DNA from: Flagellimonas pacifica
Lineage (GTDB): Bacteria; Bacteroidota; Bacteroidia; Flavobacteriales; Flavobacteriaceae
DNA length: 64,000 nt
Assembly: GCF_900215465.1 (NCBI RefSeq)
Contig: NZ_OBEH01000002.1
Location: forward strand, 186,001-250,000
Reading direction: 5' to 3'
The position numbers and the translations under genes were made by a program. This document shows, piece by piece, positions 44,964 through 54,291 of the stretch. Positions within the stretch are counted from its first letter, which is position 1; each line of letters opens with the position of its first letter. A model generated the notes under the pieces. That model was not told where the DNA came from. It did not search any database and saw nothing but the letters and a program-made list of their open reading frames with translations.

Positions 44964-47900
44964 CTAACTCCAATGCTCCTTAGTATAAGTGAGCATTTCT
45001 TTTGCTGTTAAAGCAATTGCGCTAGCGCTTCTTCTTATATAAAACTCGTCTTGTTTGCCTTTTTGGTTTAAAAATACTGGCTCGGGTGCTTTTTTCTTAA
45101 TACAGATTTTTGCCACAGCATTTTCTCCGATATTTTCAATTTCAATATTAACCAAACTATTAAAATGATTTCCTAAGAATTTGGCTAACAAATTATCAAA
45201 GTGTTTTAAAAAGGCATCTTTTTTGTCATCGTCTTTAAACGTTGGGAAATCGGTAGTATTTATTCCAATGATGTTGAAATTATCTTCCACACCTATTAAC
45301 AAAATGCCACCATTTGTATTTAAAAAAGCTGCTATGTTTTTAAATGCGGAATGCTCAATATGTGCCATTGGTTTTTTTTCTCTTAAGCAATAACGCAAGG
45401 ATGATTTAAACTCTATCTCTTTTGTTTCTCCATTGTTTATAATTTCTTGGACAGATTTATCACATAAAGAATCTTGCTTTCTACTCACAAATAGTTGCTC
45501 CTCTTTTAAAATTCTTTCAAAATCATCACAAAGCTGATTTGTAATCCCTTTTGTTTCTTTGATAAAAAACTCTCCTAATTCTTTTCGATTCCGATTAATA
45601 AACTTTCTGAAAATCTTATAGAAATCATCGTAAATTTCTTCTGTACCAAAAGCTGAGCCTTCATCTAAAATTTTAGCGATGACTCTTTTCCCTTTTGGAT
45701 CTTCTTTTACGAAATCAAATAACTTAGAGATTTTATTTTCAAAATCTTCAATTAATTTTTCAATTTCTGCTTCTTCTTGATTACGCTTTTCAATTACAGC
45801 CAATATGTGAAACTTGTATTGCTTACCAGCACCATAAGTTTCAGATTCTTCGTTTACTTTAGATTTCTTTTGAACAGTTATATACTCTATTGGTGCAATG
45901 ATTCCCGTTTTATTATCGTAGTAAACTTCTACGTCATCAAGAATTTCATCTGGCTTGTGTATGGTATTATATATAGTGTTGTACTTTCTCCAAAAAGCTA
46001 GAAAATATTCATAGGTATACTGTTCATCTAAATCTATTACGAATTCAATAAGATTAAGTATTTGGAAATATTTACCTACTTTACGTTTTAGTTTTTTTGC
46101 CTCGTCAGATTGCTTGTGTATATAATTTGTAAAGGCATCTGTAATTTCCTGAACTATAGTTATATCTTTTTCATCTTCACTTTCGGTATTATAATCTATA
46201 AACGTTTCATAATAGGTCTCAAAAAGTATATGTCCTTGCATTTCTGAAAAATGAGATTTTAATACCTTCTCATCCTCCAACGGATTGAAATCACTCACCA
46301 CAACATTGCTAAAATGCTCAAAGGCTTCTTGAATATTCTTTACGTTGATGTTTTTATAAGAGAAATCAACAATTTTACAATCGTTTTTATATTTCGTTTT
46401 TCTATTAACTCTTGATATCGTTTGTATAGCGTTTATTCCTCTAATTTCTTTGTCAAGAAAAAGCGTGTGTAATTTAGGCTCGTCAAAACCAGTTTGTAGT
46501 TTATCGACAACTATTATTAAACCATTTTTTTTAATAGCGAAGCTTTGTAAAACTTTAGCTTCCGTAAGTCCGCCATTTAATGTAGATGAAGCGGGATGGC
46601 TTTGCCCATCACTACTATATACAATGTAAACAGGTGCATCCTTAAAACGTTCATATTTAGATTCTTTTACGATATTCTTATAATACGAATCGACATGTTT
46701 TTTATACTTAATTGCAGAACTTATTGAAGACACCGCTAGCATAGTTTTAGCATACCCTCTAATATTATGGTAAACACTACTCACCAATCTTTCTACTATA
46801 AATTTAGAGATTGCTTCAATACGATTTTCATTTGCATATACCTTTTGTTTACGTATTCTGTACTTTCTTCCATATTCGTCCGTTCCTGTTTCTGTATTAT
46901 CTGGAATGGCCTCATAACCCATATCTCCTTCAAAACCTTCCAAATCGCTATCAGGCAATTCAAAATACATTTTTGATGATACTGGTACAATGCCTTTAAT
47001 TGGATTTAAGATATAACCGTCATCAATAGCATTTCGCATGGTATAGCTATCAAATGGAATCCAAATTTTTTCAGCTTCTGCGTACGTGTTGTATTCACCA
47101 AATCTAGCTAGAGTATGATCGCTTGGTGTTGCGGTGAAACCAATAATTAAGTTCTTCTTTTTGGTGGTTTCATTATTGAAGCTGCTTTGCAATTCATCAA
47201 ATAAACTAACCATTTCTAAATTTTGTGTACCACTATTAGAGCGATGTATTTCGTCTATTAAAAAGACTACGCGCATGTCACTTAACTTGCCTAACGTATC
47301 TTTATCCAACACATCGCGTATAGTGCCAAACTTTTGCAGGTTTACTACAACAACTCTAGTTTTAGATTCTAAAGCTTCTAGGAACGTTTTTTTATTATTG
47401 GCCTCTATGAACATTTTCTTATGAATGTTCATATTATGCATTTTGGTATCTAATTGGTCTCGTAGCTGTACGCGGTCAACCACTAACAATATTTTATCAT
47501 AAACAAAGGCTTTATCCTTGCGTAGGTCTTTTAATTGTAGTGCGGTCCAACCAATAATATTACTTTTACCAAAACCTGCTGCATACTGCAACAGTAGCGA
47601 ATACACATTTTTATTGTTTTGGTATTTGTTGCGTTTATCTACTAATTCTCGAATTTGAAGTTCACCCAACCCTTTATCTGCGAGTTCCTTTTTTAATTTA
47701 TTTAAAAAGTAGTCAGGCTCATTTTCGTGCTCTAAAAACTCGCTGATTTTGCCAACAATTTTATCAGTGCCGAATTTTTGTTTTGGTCTCGGGCTAATGA
47801 GTTTGCCATCATTATGCTTATATTCCTTTTGTTTGCTTCCTTCTTTTTTAATTAATTCGCGCTCAATAAAGTTGTAATAGAGAATTTCTTTCTCTATCAT

Positions 47901-48761
47901 TTCCTTACTGTAATGTGCCCGAAAAATTTCTTCAAATTTTTGTTGGCGCGTAGCGTTTACATTTTTTAATGGATAACTTTTAAAGTTTTTAGAAATGGCT
48001 ACTTGGTATTTATCATAATCATAAACACCGAACGTTTTTATGTCATCAAAATGTTGACTTATATTCCTAATGATATAGGTTTCGTTAACATCAGTTGATG
48101 TGATGTGAATGGCTTTTTCGAATATTTTTAAAAATTCCTTTTTTATGGTTTGTGAGGTATCATTACCATCTGCTAATTCTAGATAAGTGGTTACTGCTTT
48201 ATGATAATCTTTGGCGACTTTATTAACACCATTTTTACGAGCATTTTGACTGTTCCAATTAGATTTTAACTCACTATAGCCTAAAAAGATTCCATTAAGA
48301 AAGAAGGTGATATCTGGACGAAAGGAAAATACAATTTTGCCATTGTGTTTGTATGTATAGGGTAACTCTTGAACAACAGAAAAAATATTTTCTTCGAAGA
48401 ATTTATTTTCACCACTAACAGAACCACTAGGATAAAATAAATGCAGTTTATACCCTTTAAATGTAACAGAGCGGTTATTGTTAATGAATATTGCCATATT
48501 CATTGACGATTTTATCTTCTCGTTAAGAAAATCCATAAACTCCTTCATTAACGCTTTTTCGTTATTGGCAAATTTGGTTCGTAGTAGTTTACGGTAGTTA
48601 TCTTTGTTTAATGATGTTTCGCTTATAAACTCTTTTAAATCTTCTACTACAAAAAATTTAGGCGAAACCGTATTAGCTTTTACTTCTTTGTATCCTAAAC
48701 CATCAGTATTATTGGTAATAAAGTGGATAACATATTTATCTTGTAAATCTAATTCGTTCAT
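44964..48761 (-). CDS. hsdR: Type I restriction HsdR with C-terminal AlbA/Schlafen-like domain
   Basis: This 1265-residue protein is the motor and nuclease subunit of a type I R-M system. The N-terminal nuclease domain has Asp150 in FRPDITFFLNG and Glu164-Lys166 in YSELKSNW. The DEAD-like helicase has Walker A AAGFGKSN and LIDEIHRSNSG (DEIH), with later helicase motifs such as FTATPS and ISRVNRKTKYKN. Residues about 1112-1265 form an additional AlbA_2/Schlafen-type domain (EIEFKSSLRYCL, HSAFKNIAAFLNTNGGILLIGVEDN, EFYIRRSASAIAL), which classical HsdR lacks. It is the last gene of the fic-hsdM-hsdS-hsdR operon. Confidence 0.92.
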   Translation of the reverse strand: MNELDLQDKYVIHFITNNTDGLGYKEVKANTVSPKFFVVEDLKEFISETSLNKDNYRKLLRTKFANNEKALMKEFMDFLNEKIKSSMNMAIFINNNRSVTFKGYKLHLFYPSGSVSGENKFFEENIFSVVQELPYTYKHNGKIVFSFRPDITFFLNGIFLGYSELKSNWNSQNARKNGVNKVAKDYHKAVTTYLELADGNDTSQTIKKEFLKIFEKAIHITSTDVNETYIIRNISQHFDDIKTFGVYDYDKYQVAISKNFKSYPLKNVNATRQQKFEEIFRAHYSKEMIEKEILYYNFIERELIKKEGSKQKEYKHNDGKLISPRPKQKFGTDKIVGKISEFLEHENEPDYFLNKLKKELADKGLGELQIRELVDKRNKYQNNKNVYSLLLQYAAGFGKSNIIGWTALQLKDLRKDKAFVYDKILLVVDRVQLRDQLDTKMHNMNIHKKMFIEANNKKTFLEALESKTRVVVVNLQKFGTIRDVLDKDTLGKLSDMRVVFLIDEIHRSNSGTQNLEMVSLFDELQSSFNNETTKKKNLIIGFTATPSDHTLARFGEYNTYAEAEKIWIPFDSYTMRNAIDDGYILNPIKGIVPVSSKMYFELPDSDLEGFEGDMGYEAIPDNTETGTDEYGRKYRIRKQKVYANENRIEAISKFIVERLVSSVYHNIRGYAKTMLAVSSISSAIKYKKHVDSYYKNIVKESKYERFKDAPVYIVYSSDGQSHPASSTLNGGLTEAKVLQSFAIKKNGLIIVVDKLQTGFDEPKLHTLFLDKEIRGINAIQTISRVNRKTKYKNDCKIVDFSYKNINVKNIQEAFEHFSNVVVSDFNPLEDEKVLKSHFSEMQGHILFETYYETFIDYNTESEDEKDITIVQEITDAFTNYIHKQSDEAKKLKRKVGKYFQILNLIEFVIDLDEQYTYEYFLAFWRKYNTIYNTIHKPDEILDDVEVYYDNKTGIIAPIEYITVQKKSKVNEESETYGAGKQYKFHILAVIEKRNQEEAEIEKLIEDFENKISKLFDFVKEDPKGKRVIAKILDEGSAFGTEEIYDDFYKIFRKFINRNRKELGEFFIKETKGITNQLCDDFERILKEEQLFVSRKQDSLCDKSVQEIINNGETKEIEFKSSLRYCLREKKPMAHIEHSAFKNIAAFLNTNGGILLIGVEDNFNIIGINTTDFPTFKDDDKKDAFLKHFDNLLAKFLGNHFNSLVNIEIENIGENAVAKICIKKKAPEPVFLNQKGKQDEFYIRRSASAIALTAKEMLTYTKEHWS

Positions 48762-48766
48762 AAGTG

Positions 48767-50116
48767 TTAAGCAGTTACTTTAATTTTACCAATAACCACA
48801 TCGTTTATTAGGGTTTTACGAAGCTCTGTAAAAGTGGCTATTTGGGTTTCTATATTTTTAACAATAGCATCTATTTGTTGTGTTTTGACATCGAGATAGT
48901 TGGCTATTTCTTCTTGTTCTTTAATTGAATTAGGAATGCAAATTTCAAAATCATTAATCTTATCCATCTTCAAATTAATTCTAGTAAATCCTTTCCCCCG
49001 AACTAACATTTTCTCTCTGTAAGCTGATGATAACAATAACCAATTGAGATATTTAGGAACAATCTTTTTAGAGGTGATTCTAAAACCTTTACAAAAGCTA
49101 TTCAAATATGTTTCAGAATCTAAATCTTGAATCAGCAGTGCAGACTTGCCGATATCTTCATATCCTTCTGAACTCATTAAGAAGAATAAATCATTTTTTC
49201 TAATCTTATTTTGGGATTCATTTTCCTCAACTATCACTAAGCCCAAAGCATTTTTATCTATATAAGTATTAGATGCTACATTTGTAAAGGGTAAATATGT
49301 TTTACTTTTTCCATTGTTTTCTTGTTCAAAATCTTTCCCACTTTTACCTGATAAACCACTATATAATATTCCAACATCTTTCATTCGTATCGTTTCCCAA
49401 TGCTCTGGAATATTACTAATCCAATCAATATTACTTTGTTTAAATCTCACATTAGGGTTTAAACCTTTGGCTATAGCTTGATTTATTAGCGATTTTCTTA
49501 ATTCTTTATAGACTTCTATTTTTTGTTGTAATAAGCTTACTTTTTCATCTATGGCTTGGGTTTTCTGATCTAGATAATTGACGATTTGGGTTTGCTCTAT
49601 TTTTGAAGAAGGTAAGGGTATTACATAATTATCAATATCGTTCGGAGCAATATGAGGCACCATAGGATCAGTTTTTGATATTGTAATCCAATAGAGAAAA
49701 TTCTTTGATGCAATAGTGTAGAATAAAAAATTTGACAATAAATTACCTCTTGTTCTTAATCTTGTAACTCTTTGTAATAAGAGAATTGGTAAATCTTCAT
49801 GGCGTACTTTACAATAATTTTTACCAACTTTGGAACCATCCATTTGAATTAAAATATCTCCTTCGAATAATAAATACTTTTTGAGATAAGGCTCATACTT
49901 GTTCCAAAATACTGTGTTCTTCCAGTCAAACACTCCTTCCTTTACATTAATACCTCTTGCTAGTTTTATTCCTTTGTCAGAATACTCATTACTCTTGAAA
50001 GGATAACCTGTAAGTGAATTTGTAACAGATTTCAATCTTGTAATCTTCCAGTTTTTAGGAATTTTTTTTAAATAACCTATTTCAGTTTCTTTATACCCTT
50101 TGTATTCACTTATCAT
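48767..50116 (-). CDS. hsdS: Type I specificity subunit HsdS
   Basis: This 449-residue protein has two target-recognition domains separated by conserved helical spacers. IGYLKKIPKNWKITRLKSV opens the first and ISNIPEHWETIRMKDVG the second. The repeated spacer is seen as TQIVNYLDQKTQAIDEKVSLLQQKIEVYKELRKSLI and EEIANYLDVKTQQIDAIVKNIETQIATFTELRKTLI. It determines the bipartite DNA site. The start overlaps the hsdM end by four bases. The two TRDs differ, so the site is likely asymmetric. Confidence 0.92.
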   Translation of the reverse strand: MISEYKGYKETEIGYLKKIPKNWKITRLKSVTNSLTGYPFKSNEYSDKGIKLARGINVKEGVFDWKNTVFWNKYEPYLKKYLLFEGDILIQMDGSKVGKNYCKVRHEDLPILLLQRVTRLRTRGNLLSNFLFYTIASKNFLYWITISKTDPMVPHIAPNDIDNYVIPLPSSKIEQTQIVNYLDQKTQAIDEKVSLLQQKIEVYKELRKSLINQAIAKGLNPNVRFKQSNIDWISNIPEHWETIRMKDVGILYSGLSGKSGKDFEQENNGKSKTYLPFTNVASNTYIDKNALGLVIVEENESQNKIRKNDLFFLMSSEGYEDIGKSALLIQDLDSETYLNSFCKGFRITSKKIVPKYLNWLLLSSAYREKMLVRGKGFTRINLKMDKINDFEICIPNSIKEQEEIANYLDVKTQQIDAIVKNIETQIATFTELRKTLINDVVIGKIKVTA

Positions 50117-52218
50117 AGCTGTAAACTTTTTTCAAGTTTTACCAATTGATTTTCTAAATCGTTTAACTCTGCAACGATAGTTGTTACATCACGGAGTTGC
50201 TCAGGTTTATAAAATATTTTATTAAAGTTAAGCTCTATACCTACAACATTATCAACATAAACAAAAGGTTTACTAATGTACTTTTCCATAAAGTCAGCAA
50301 TACGTTTACCGTTTTCATTTTCGCTAGGCGAAAATGGTATAATCTCGTAATCTTTTTGGTAATCGGGTTCTAATTGGGCGGTAATAACAATTTGTGCTTC
50401 CTTTGTTTTAGTCGCTTTTTTATAGCTACTTTTTATTACTATTTTACCACAACCTAAAGCTGTTTGTTTACCATTAATAGTTTGTATTATAGTTTCGGCG
50501 TCTTTGTCGTAGGTATAACTTTCGCTTTCAGTTGTAACAGTAAGTTTATGTTCTTTGTAGTACAAATTGGCGAGTAAGGGCTTTATATAATTATCATTAT
50601 ATTCTTTTAGTGTGTTGTATTTATCCGAGTTAAATGTTGTAACGACAAAATCTGTTAGCTCAATTGTGTTGTTTTCATCGTCTATTTGCGTGATTTTTAT
50701 GGGTTCTAGTTTGGTAAATTTAGCTTTTACCGTGTCCCCTTGCCTATTTATTTTAGTTGGTAAATGTGCTTCATACGATTTTCCATTTTCATCAAGGTTA
50801 GTTAGAATAATCGCTTGTTTGTTATAGTAAAAATGCCATTTATCGAATACTCTGGTAAATCCGTTGTCCTCAAAATTGGTAAGTGTATCGACTATAATTT
50901 TACGCTGTTCGGGACGCATTTCATTACGCTTTTTACCCTTACTTTTCTTTAACTGAGTGTAATGTGCATCGGCATTTATCATTATAATTTTATCCCTGCG
51001 CTCTTTAGGTTTGTTTTTGTTGAATACCCATAAATAGGTGTAGATACCTGTGTTAAAAAATTCATCTTTAGGCAATTGTATGATGGCTTCTACGTAATCG
51101 TTATCGAAAAAGTACTTTCTAATAGTACTTTCACCACTGCCTGCATCTCCACTAAATAAGGTTGAACCATTATGTACTACAATAGCCAAACCTTTATCAT
51201 CAAGTTGAGATAAAATATGTTGCGTAAATAAAAATTGTCCGTCAGAAACTGAAGGTAAAGCTACAAATCGATCGGTTTCATCAGTTTCAATATCTTTTTT
51301 AAATCCTTTCCAGTCCACACCATATGGTGGATTGGCAACAATAATATTAAACTGTTTATCGCTAAATTTTTGTCCTGTCAAAGAGTTACCATATTCAATA
51401 ATCGAATCTTCCCTAAATCTACTTTCTATTTTGGCGAGTGCGTATAAGGTATCATTCCAGTCCTCACCAAATGTTTTAATTGGTCTGCTGTATCTTTGGT
51501 TGATTTTATCTTCTACACCAAATAGCATATTTCCTCCGCCACATGTTGGGTCATAAATGGTTAAAAACTTGCCATTATCTTTAATTTTCGAAAGGATGAT
51601 TTCAGAAATTAAGGATATTACATCATCGGGCGTATACTGTTCTCCAGCAGTTTCAGCGGAAATATCTGCCCATTTGCGTTTTATGTGTTCTTCAAGCGTT
51701 GTGATTTCTGAATTGTTGAAATCGACTAAATCTATCTCACTCCAAGATTTTACAGTAGAAAAAAGGATTTTCTTTTTCTTTAAAAGCCCACTAATACCAG
51801 AAATGTCAAGAAACTTAACTTCGTCATTCCCTTTGTCCACTCCTAACAAGTACTTAGTTTGTGCATCAAAAGCCTTTAGATAGTTATGATAATCTATTTC
51901 AAAAGTTTTATCATTCTCACAAATGTCAGATAGCTTTTTGTTTTTACGAATAATAAAATCGTTATAGCCTAGTCCGTTTTGTTCAAATTCATCAATAAAA
52001 TCTTCTAAGGCTTCTTTATCTAATTCAGAAACGGAATCCACTCCAAAATCTTTTACTAAGCTGTTGGCTTCTCGTATAAGTCTACTTTCAACCATTAACA
52101 ATGCGAAAAAAGGCATCATGTATTTTGGGAAATCACTCTGTTTTATACCTGCACCAATTAATAAGTCGGCTTTTTGCCAAATTTTTGGAACGTATTGTAA
52201 TATATTTTCGTTGGTCAT
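50113..52218 (-). CDS. hsdM: Type I modification subunit HsdM (N6-adenine methyltransferase)
   Basis: This 701-residue protein has SAM-binding motif I (YDPTCGGGNMLFG), the adenine-methyltransferase motif IV NPPYGVDW and the following GLAIVVHNGSTLFSG (motif VI-VIII region). The N-terminal helical domain resembles HsdM_N. It modifies host DNA at the HsdS-defined site. It starts eight bases from the fic stop, so fic is part of the same transcript, and overlaps hsdS by four bases. Confidence 0.92.
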   Translation of the reverse strand: MTNENILQYVPKIWQKADLLIGAGIKQSDFPKYMMPFFALLMVESRLIREANSLVKDFGVDSVSELDKEALEDFIDEFEQNGLGYNDFIIRKNKKLSDICENDKTFEIDYHNYLKAFDAQTKYLLGVDKGNDEVKFLDISGISGLLKKKKILFSTVKSWSEIDLVDFNNSEITTLEEHIKRKWADISAETAGEQYTPDDVISLISEIILSKIKDNGKFLTIYDPTCGGGNMLFGVEDKINQRYSRPIKTFGEDWNDTLYALAKIESRFREDSIIEYGNSLTGQKFSDKQFNIIVANPPYGVDWKGFKKDIETDETDRFVALPSVSDGQFLFTQHILSQLDDKGLAIVVHNGSTLFSGDAGSGESTIRKYFFDNDYVEAIIQLPKDEFFNTGIYTYLWVFNKNKPKERRDKIIMINADAHYTQLKKSKGKKRNEMRPEQRKIIVDTLTNFEDNGFTRVFDKWHFYYNKQAIILTNLDENGKSYEAHLPTKINRQGDTVKAKFTKLEPIKITQIDDENNTIELTDFVVTTFNSDKYNTLKEYNDNYIKPLLANLYYKEHKLTVTTESESYTYDKDAETIIQTINGKQTALGCGKIVIKSSYKKATKTKEAQIVITAQLEPDYQKDYEIIPFSPSENENGKRIADFMEKYISKPFVYVDNVVGIELNFNKIFYKPEQLRDVTTIVAELNDLENQLVKLEKSLQL

Positions 52219-52225
52219 TCTATTT

Positions 52226-53341
52226 TTAATTCTTTAAAATCTCGAATAATTTCACATTCAAAAACAAGTTTTCTACTCCCACTTTTTGAGATTTTAAAAC
52301 TCCAATTTTTTCTAGTTCTTGTAAATATTCGGCTGCTGTTTGTCTTTTGGCTATATTGTTATCTACTAAAAATTTAACCTTTGCATAGGGCTGTACAAAT
52401 AGTAATTCTATTAATTCTTTGGAATAAACCCTACTTGGCAAATTTGCTTTAGCATATCTTACGGTTTCATCCATCAATTCATTAATGGTATTTATCTTTT
52501 GCAAGGTGTATTTAGCAGTATCCTCAACACCTTTAAGCATAAATAATATCCAAGCTTCCCAATCATTATTCTCGGTAACACTTCTTATTTTTTGATAGTA
52601 CTCATTTTTATTCTCGATTATGTACTTACTTAGGTATAAAATAGGTGTGTCTAATAACTGCTTATCTACCAAGTATAAAATATTTAACACCCTTCCTGTT
52701 CTGCCGTTACCATCAAAAAAAGGATGTATCGCTTCAAATTGATAATGCATTACAGCTAGTTTTACTAAATCGTCAATACCCTTATCATCATGTATAAAGT
52801 TTTCTAAATTGTATAATAACTCTCTTATTAATTGTTCGCCTTCGGGTGGTGTATAAATAACTTCATTTGCGCTCATAATCCTCGTGCCAGGCGTATTTCT
52901 AATACCTGCATTATTTTCTTTAATTGTTTGTACAATTTTAATAATGGTATTTGTAGAAAGCGGACGTTCTTTTAACGAATTAAAGCCATCCCAAAGAGCC
53001 TGACGATACCTAAGTACTTCTTTCGTTTGTACATCCGTTGCGCTAATATTTGAGGAAAATGCTTTATACAAACTATCTTGAGTGGTTACAATATTCTCTA
53101 TTTCTGAACTGTCTTTCGCTTCTTGTAGTGTAATAGCATTTACCAGCATTGACTGATTTGGAATTTCGTCTGCTCTACCTTTAAGTTCAGCCAAAACCTT
53201 ATTTGCGGTTATTGCCTGTTTTAATATAGCTTTTGTTTCTATATCTATTGTTGGCGGTAATACGGGTAAACTGTTATAAGCTTGCTCTTTATTGTACATG
53301 GCTTCGACAAATGAATGTATATATGTCGATGATTTCGACAT
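52226..53341 (-). CDS. fic: Fic-domain protein (class II, N-terminal inhibitory helix)
   Basis: This 371-residue protein has the Fic core motif HPFFDGNGRTGR (His206) and the N-terminal inhibitory motif S-x-x-x-E-N (Ser78-Glu82-Asn83 in KDSSEIENI), which blocks ATP binding in class II Fic enzymes. A C-terminal winged-helix-like domain is suggested by KFLVDNNIAKRQTAAEYLQELEKIGVLK. Fic proteins AMPylate or otherwise modify target proteins. It is the first gene of the hsd operon, seven bases before hsdM. A regulatory or extra defence role beside the R-M enzymes is inferred. Its upstream region carries ATATATGTCGA-like AT-rich repeats. Confidence 0.9.
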   Translation of the reverse strand: MSKSSTYIHSFVEAMYNKEQAYNSLPVLPPTIDIETKAILKQAITANKVLAELKGRADEIPNQSMLVNAITLQEAKDSSEIENIVTTQDSLYKAFSSNISATDVQTKEVLRYRQALWDGFNSLKERPLSTNTIIKIVQTIKENNAGIRNTPGTRIMSANEVIYTPPEGEQLIRELLYNLENFIHDDKGIDDLVKLAVMHYQFEAIHPFFDGNGRTGRVLNILYLVDKQLLDTPILYLSKYIIENKNEYYQKIRSVTENNDWEAWILFMLKGVEDTAKYTLQKINTINELMDETVRYAKANLPSRVYSKELIELLFVQPYAKVKFLVDNNIAKRQTAAEYLQELEKIGVLKSQKVGVENLFLNVKLFEILKN

Positions 53342-53432
53342 AAGCCAAATATATGTCGAAATTTTAAATATACATCGACATTTGTTAAAAAGAAATTACC
53401 TATGAATGTAACTGGTTGGATATCAATAAACG

Positions 53433-53490
53433 TTTTTAAAGTAATGGATTCAGAGGTAGGTGTAGCGTAGAGAATCCGTTACTTTAAAAA
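53433..53490. repeat. Long inverted repeat (19-bp arms) between fic and bfmA
   Basis: Arms at 53433-53451 and 53472-53490 pair over 19 bp with one G-T wobble, around a 20-nt loop. It starts TTTTTAAAGTAA and ends TTACTTTAAAAA. The stem is AT-rich with no clean T-run after it on the minus strand, so it is not a standard terminator. Function unknown: an operator for fic, an attenuator, or a small transposable remnant. Confidence 0.55.
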
Positions 53491-53535
53491 TGAAACAAAC
53501 GAGCCTTAGGCGAGTGCGTTAGAAAAACAAAGAGG

Positions 53536-54075
53536 CTAAATCTTAAAAAACTCAGTCTTAAGATCTTCAAATTCTTCTTTTGAAATATCTAAGTGATAAT
53601 ATCCCTTTCCAAAGGTTTTATCAACATATACAACCTTTCTCAATATATTTTCAAATTTTCTTTTTAAAGCTTTCAATTCTTCTTTGGTGTAGTATATTTC
53701 ATTAGAATATTTACTTCGTAGTTTTTCAGTTTCTAATCTTGATGCTTCTATTTCTTCTTGTGAACGTTCAATATAAACAGGTTCTGGCTTCTCTATTCCC
53801 TCAAATAGTCTCTCTAACATCTCTCTTGTAGGTATGAGCTGCGTTTGCTCCATATTTTTTAATAGAGCTATTATATAATCCAACCGTCTATTTATAGCAA
53901 TCGTAGAAGCAAAAATAGGATGGGTCATAGTATCATAAGGAGATAAACCAGTGTCCTTAAAAAAGGCAATCATATATTCTAATGTTTCAGAATAATTTGG
54001 GCCAGTTTTTATTGAGTATTCCTTAAATTCTTCAAGTGTCTTTCTCCGTAGTCGAATTGTATTAAAATCATCCAT
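53536..54075 (-). CDS. BfmA/BtgA-family mobilization protein of element B
   Basis: This 179-residue protein has an N-terminal ribbon-helix-helix-like segment (NTIRLRRKTLEEFKEYSIKTGPNYSETLEYMIAFFKDTGLSP), a helical middle (RRLDYIIALLKNMEQTQLIPTREMLERLFEG) and the C-terminal part YYHLDISKEEFEDLKTEFFK. It parallels the ICE protein at 30365-30949 in layout. No relaxase gene follows, unlike in the ICE. An oriT-like region lies 130-185 bp upstream of its start. It may bind that oriT and recruit the ICE relaxase. Confidence 0.82.
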   Translation of the reverse strand: MDDFNTIRLRRKTLEEFKEYSIKTGPNYSETLEYMIAFFKDTGLSPYDTMTHPIFASTIAINRRLDYIIALLKNMEQTQLIPTREMLERLFEGIEKPEPVYIERSQEEIEASRLETEKLRSKYSNEIYYTKEELKALKRKFENILRKVVYVDKTFGKGYYHLDISKEEFEDLKTEFFKI

Positions 54076-54170
54076 ATTTTATGTAATTGTTACAATGAAT
54101 CCTTGATTTTAAAGGCTTTATTTTCATTTTTGCGTAAAAGCTTCAAAAACAAGAAATCAAAAATTGAGTT

Positions 54171-54260
54171 TATTTAATTGATTTTCAATTAAATATGTAA
54201 TAAGCAACATCGCGTAGCGTGTTGCCCTCTTGCTTTTCAAAACTCGTTCACAAAGTGAAC
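54171..54260 (+). other. Candidate oriT of element B: three hairpins and the same 14-nt core
   Basis: Hairpin 1 at 54171-54195 has perfect 11-bp arms and loop TTT. Hairpin 2 at 54204-54225 has stems GCAACA/TGTTGC and CGC/GCG, a bulged T and loop GTA. The core GTTGCCCTCTTGCT is at 54221-54234. Hairpin 3 at 54246-54260 is GTTCAC-AAA-GTGAAC, 11 nt after the core. Order, loops, core and spacing match 31065-31168, while the stems differ by compensating changes. Confidence 0.65.
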
Positions 54261-54291
54261 CAATTTTAAAAACATTATTTCGTTACCGAAA

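Noticed and set aside
44758..54198. Shared 15-mer TTTCAATTAAATATG at 44758-44772 and 54184-54198
   Set aside because: AT-rich and in different contexts (att flank versus hairpin 1 of the candidate oriT); could be chance.
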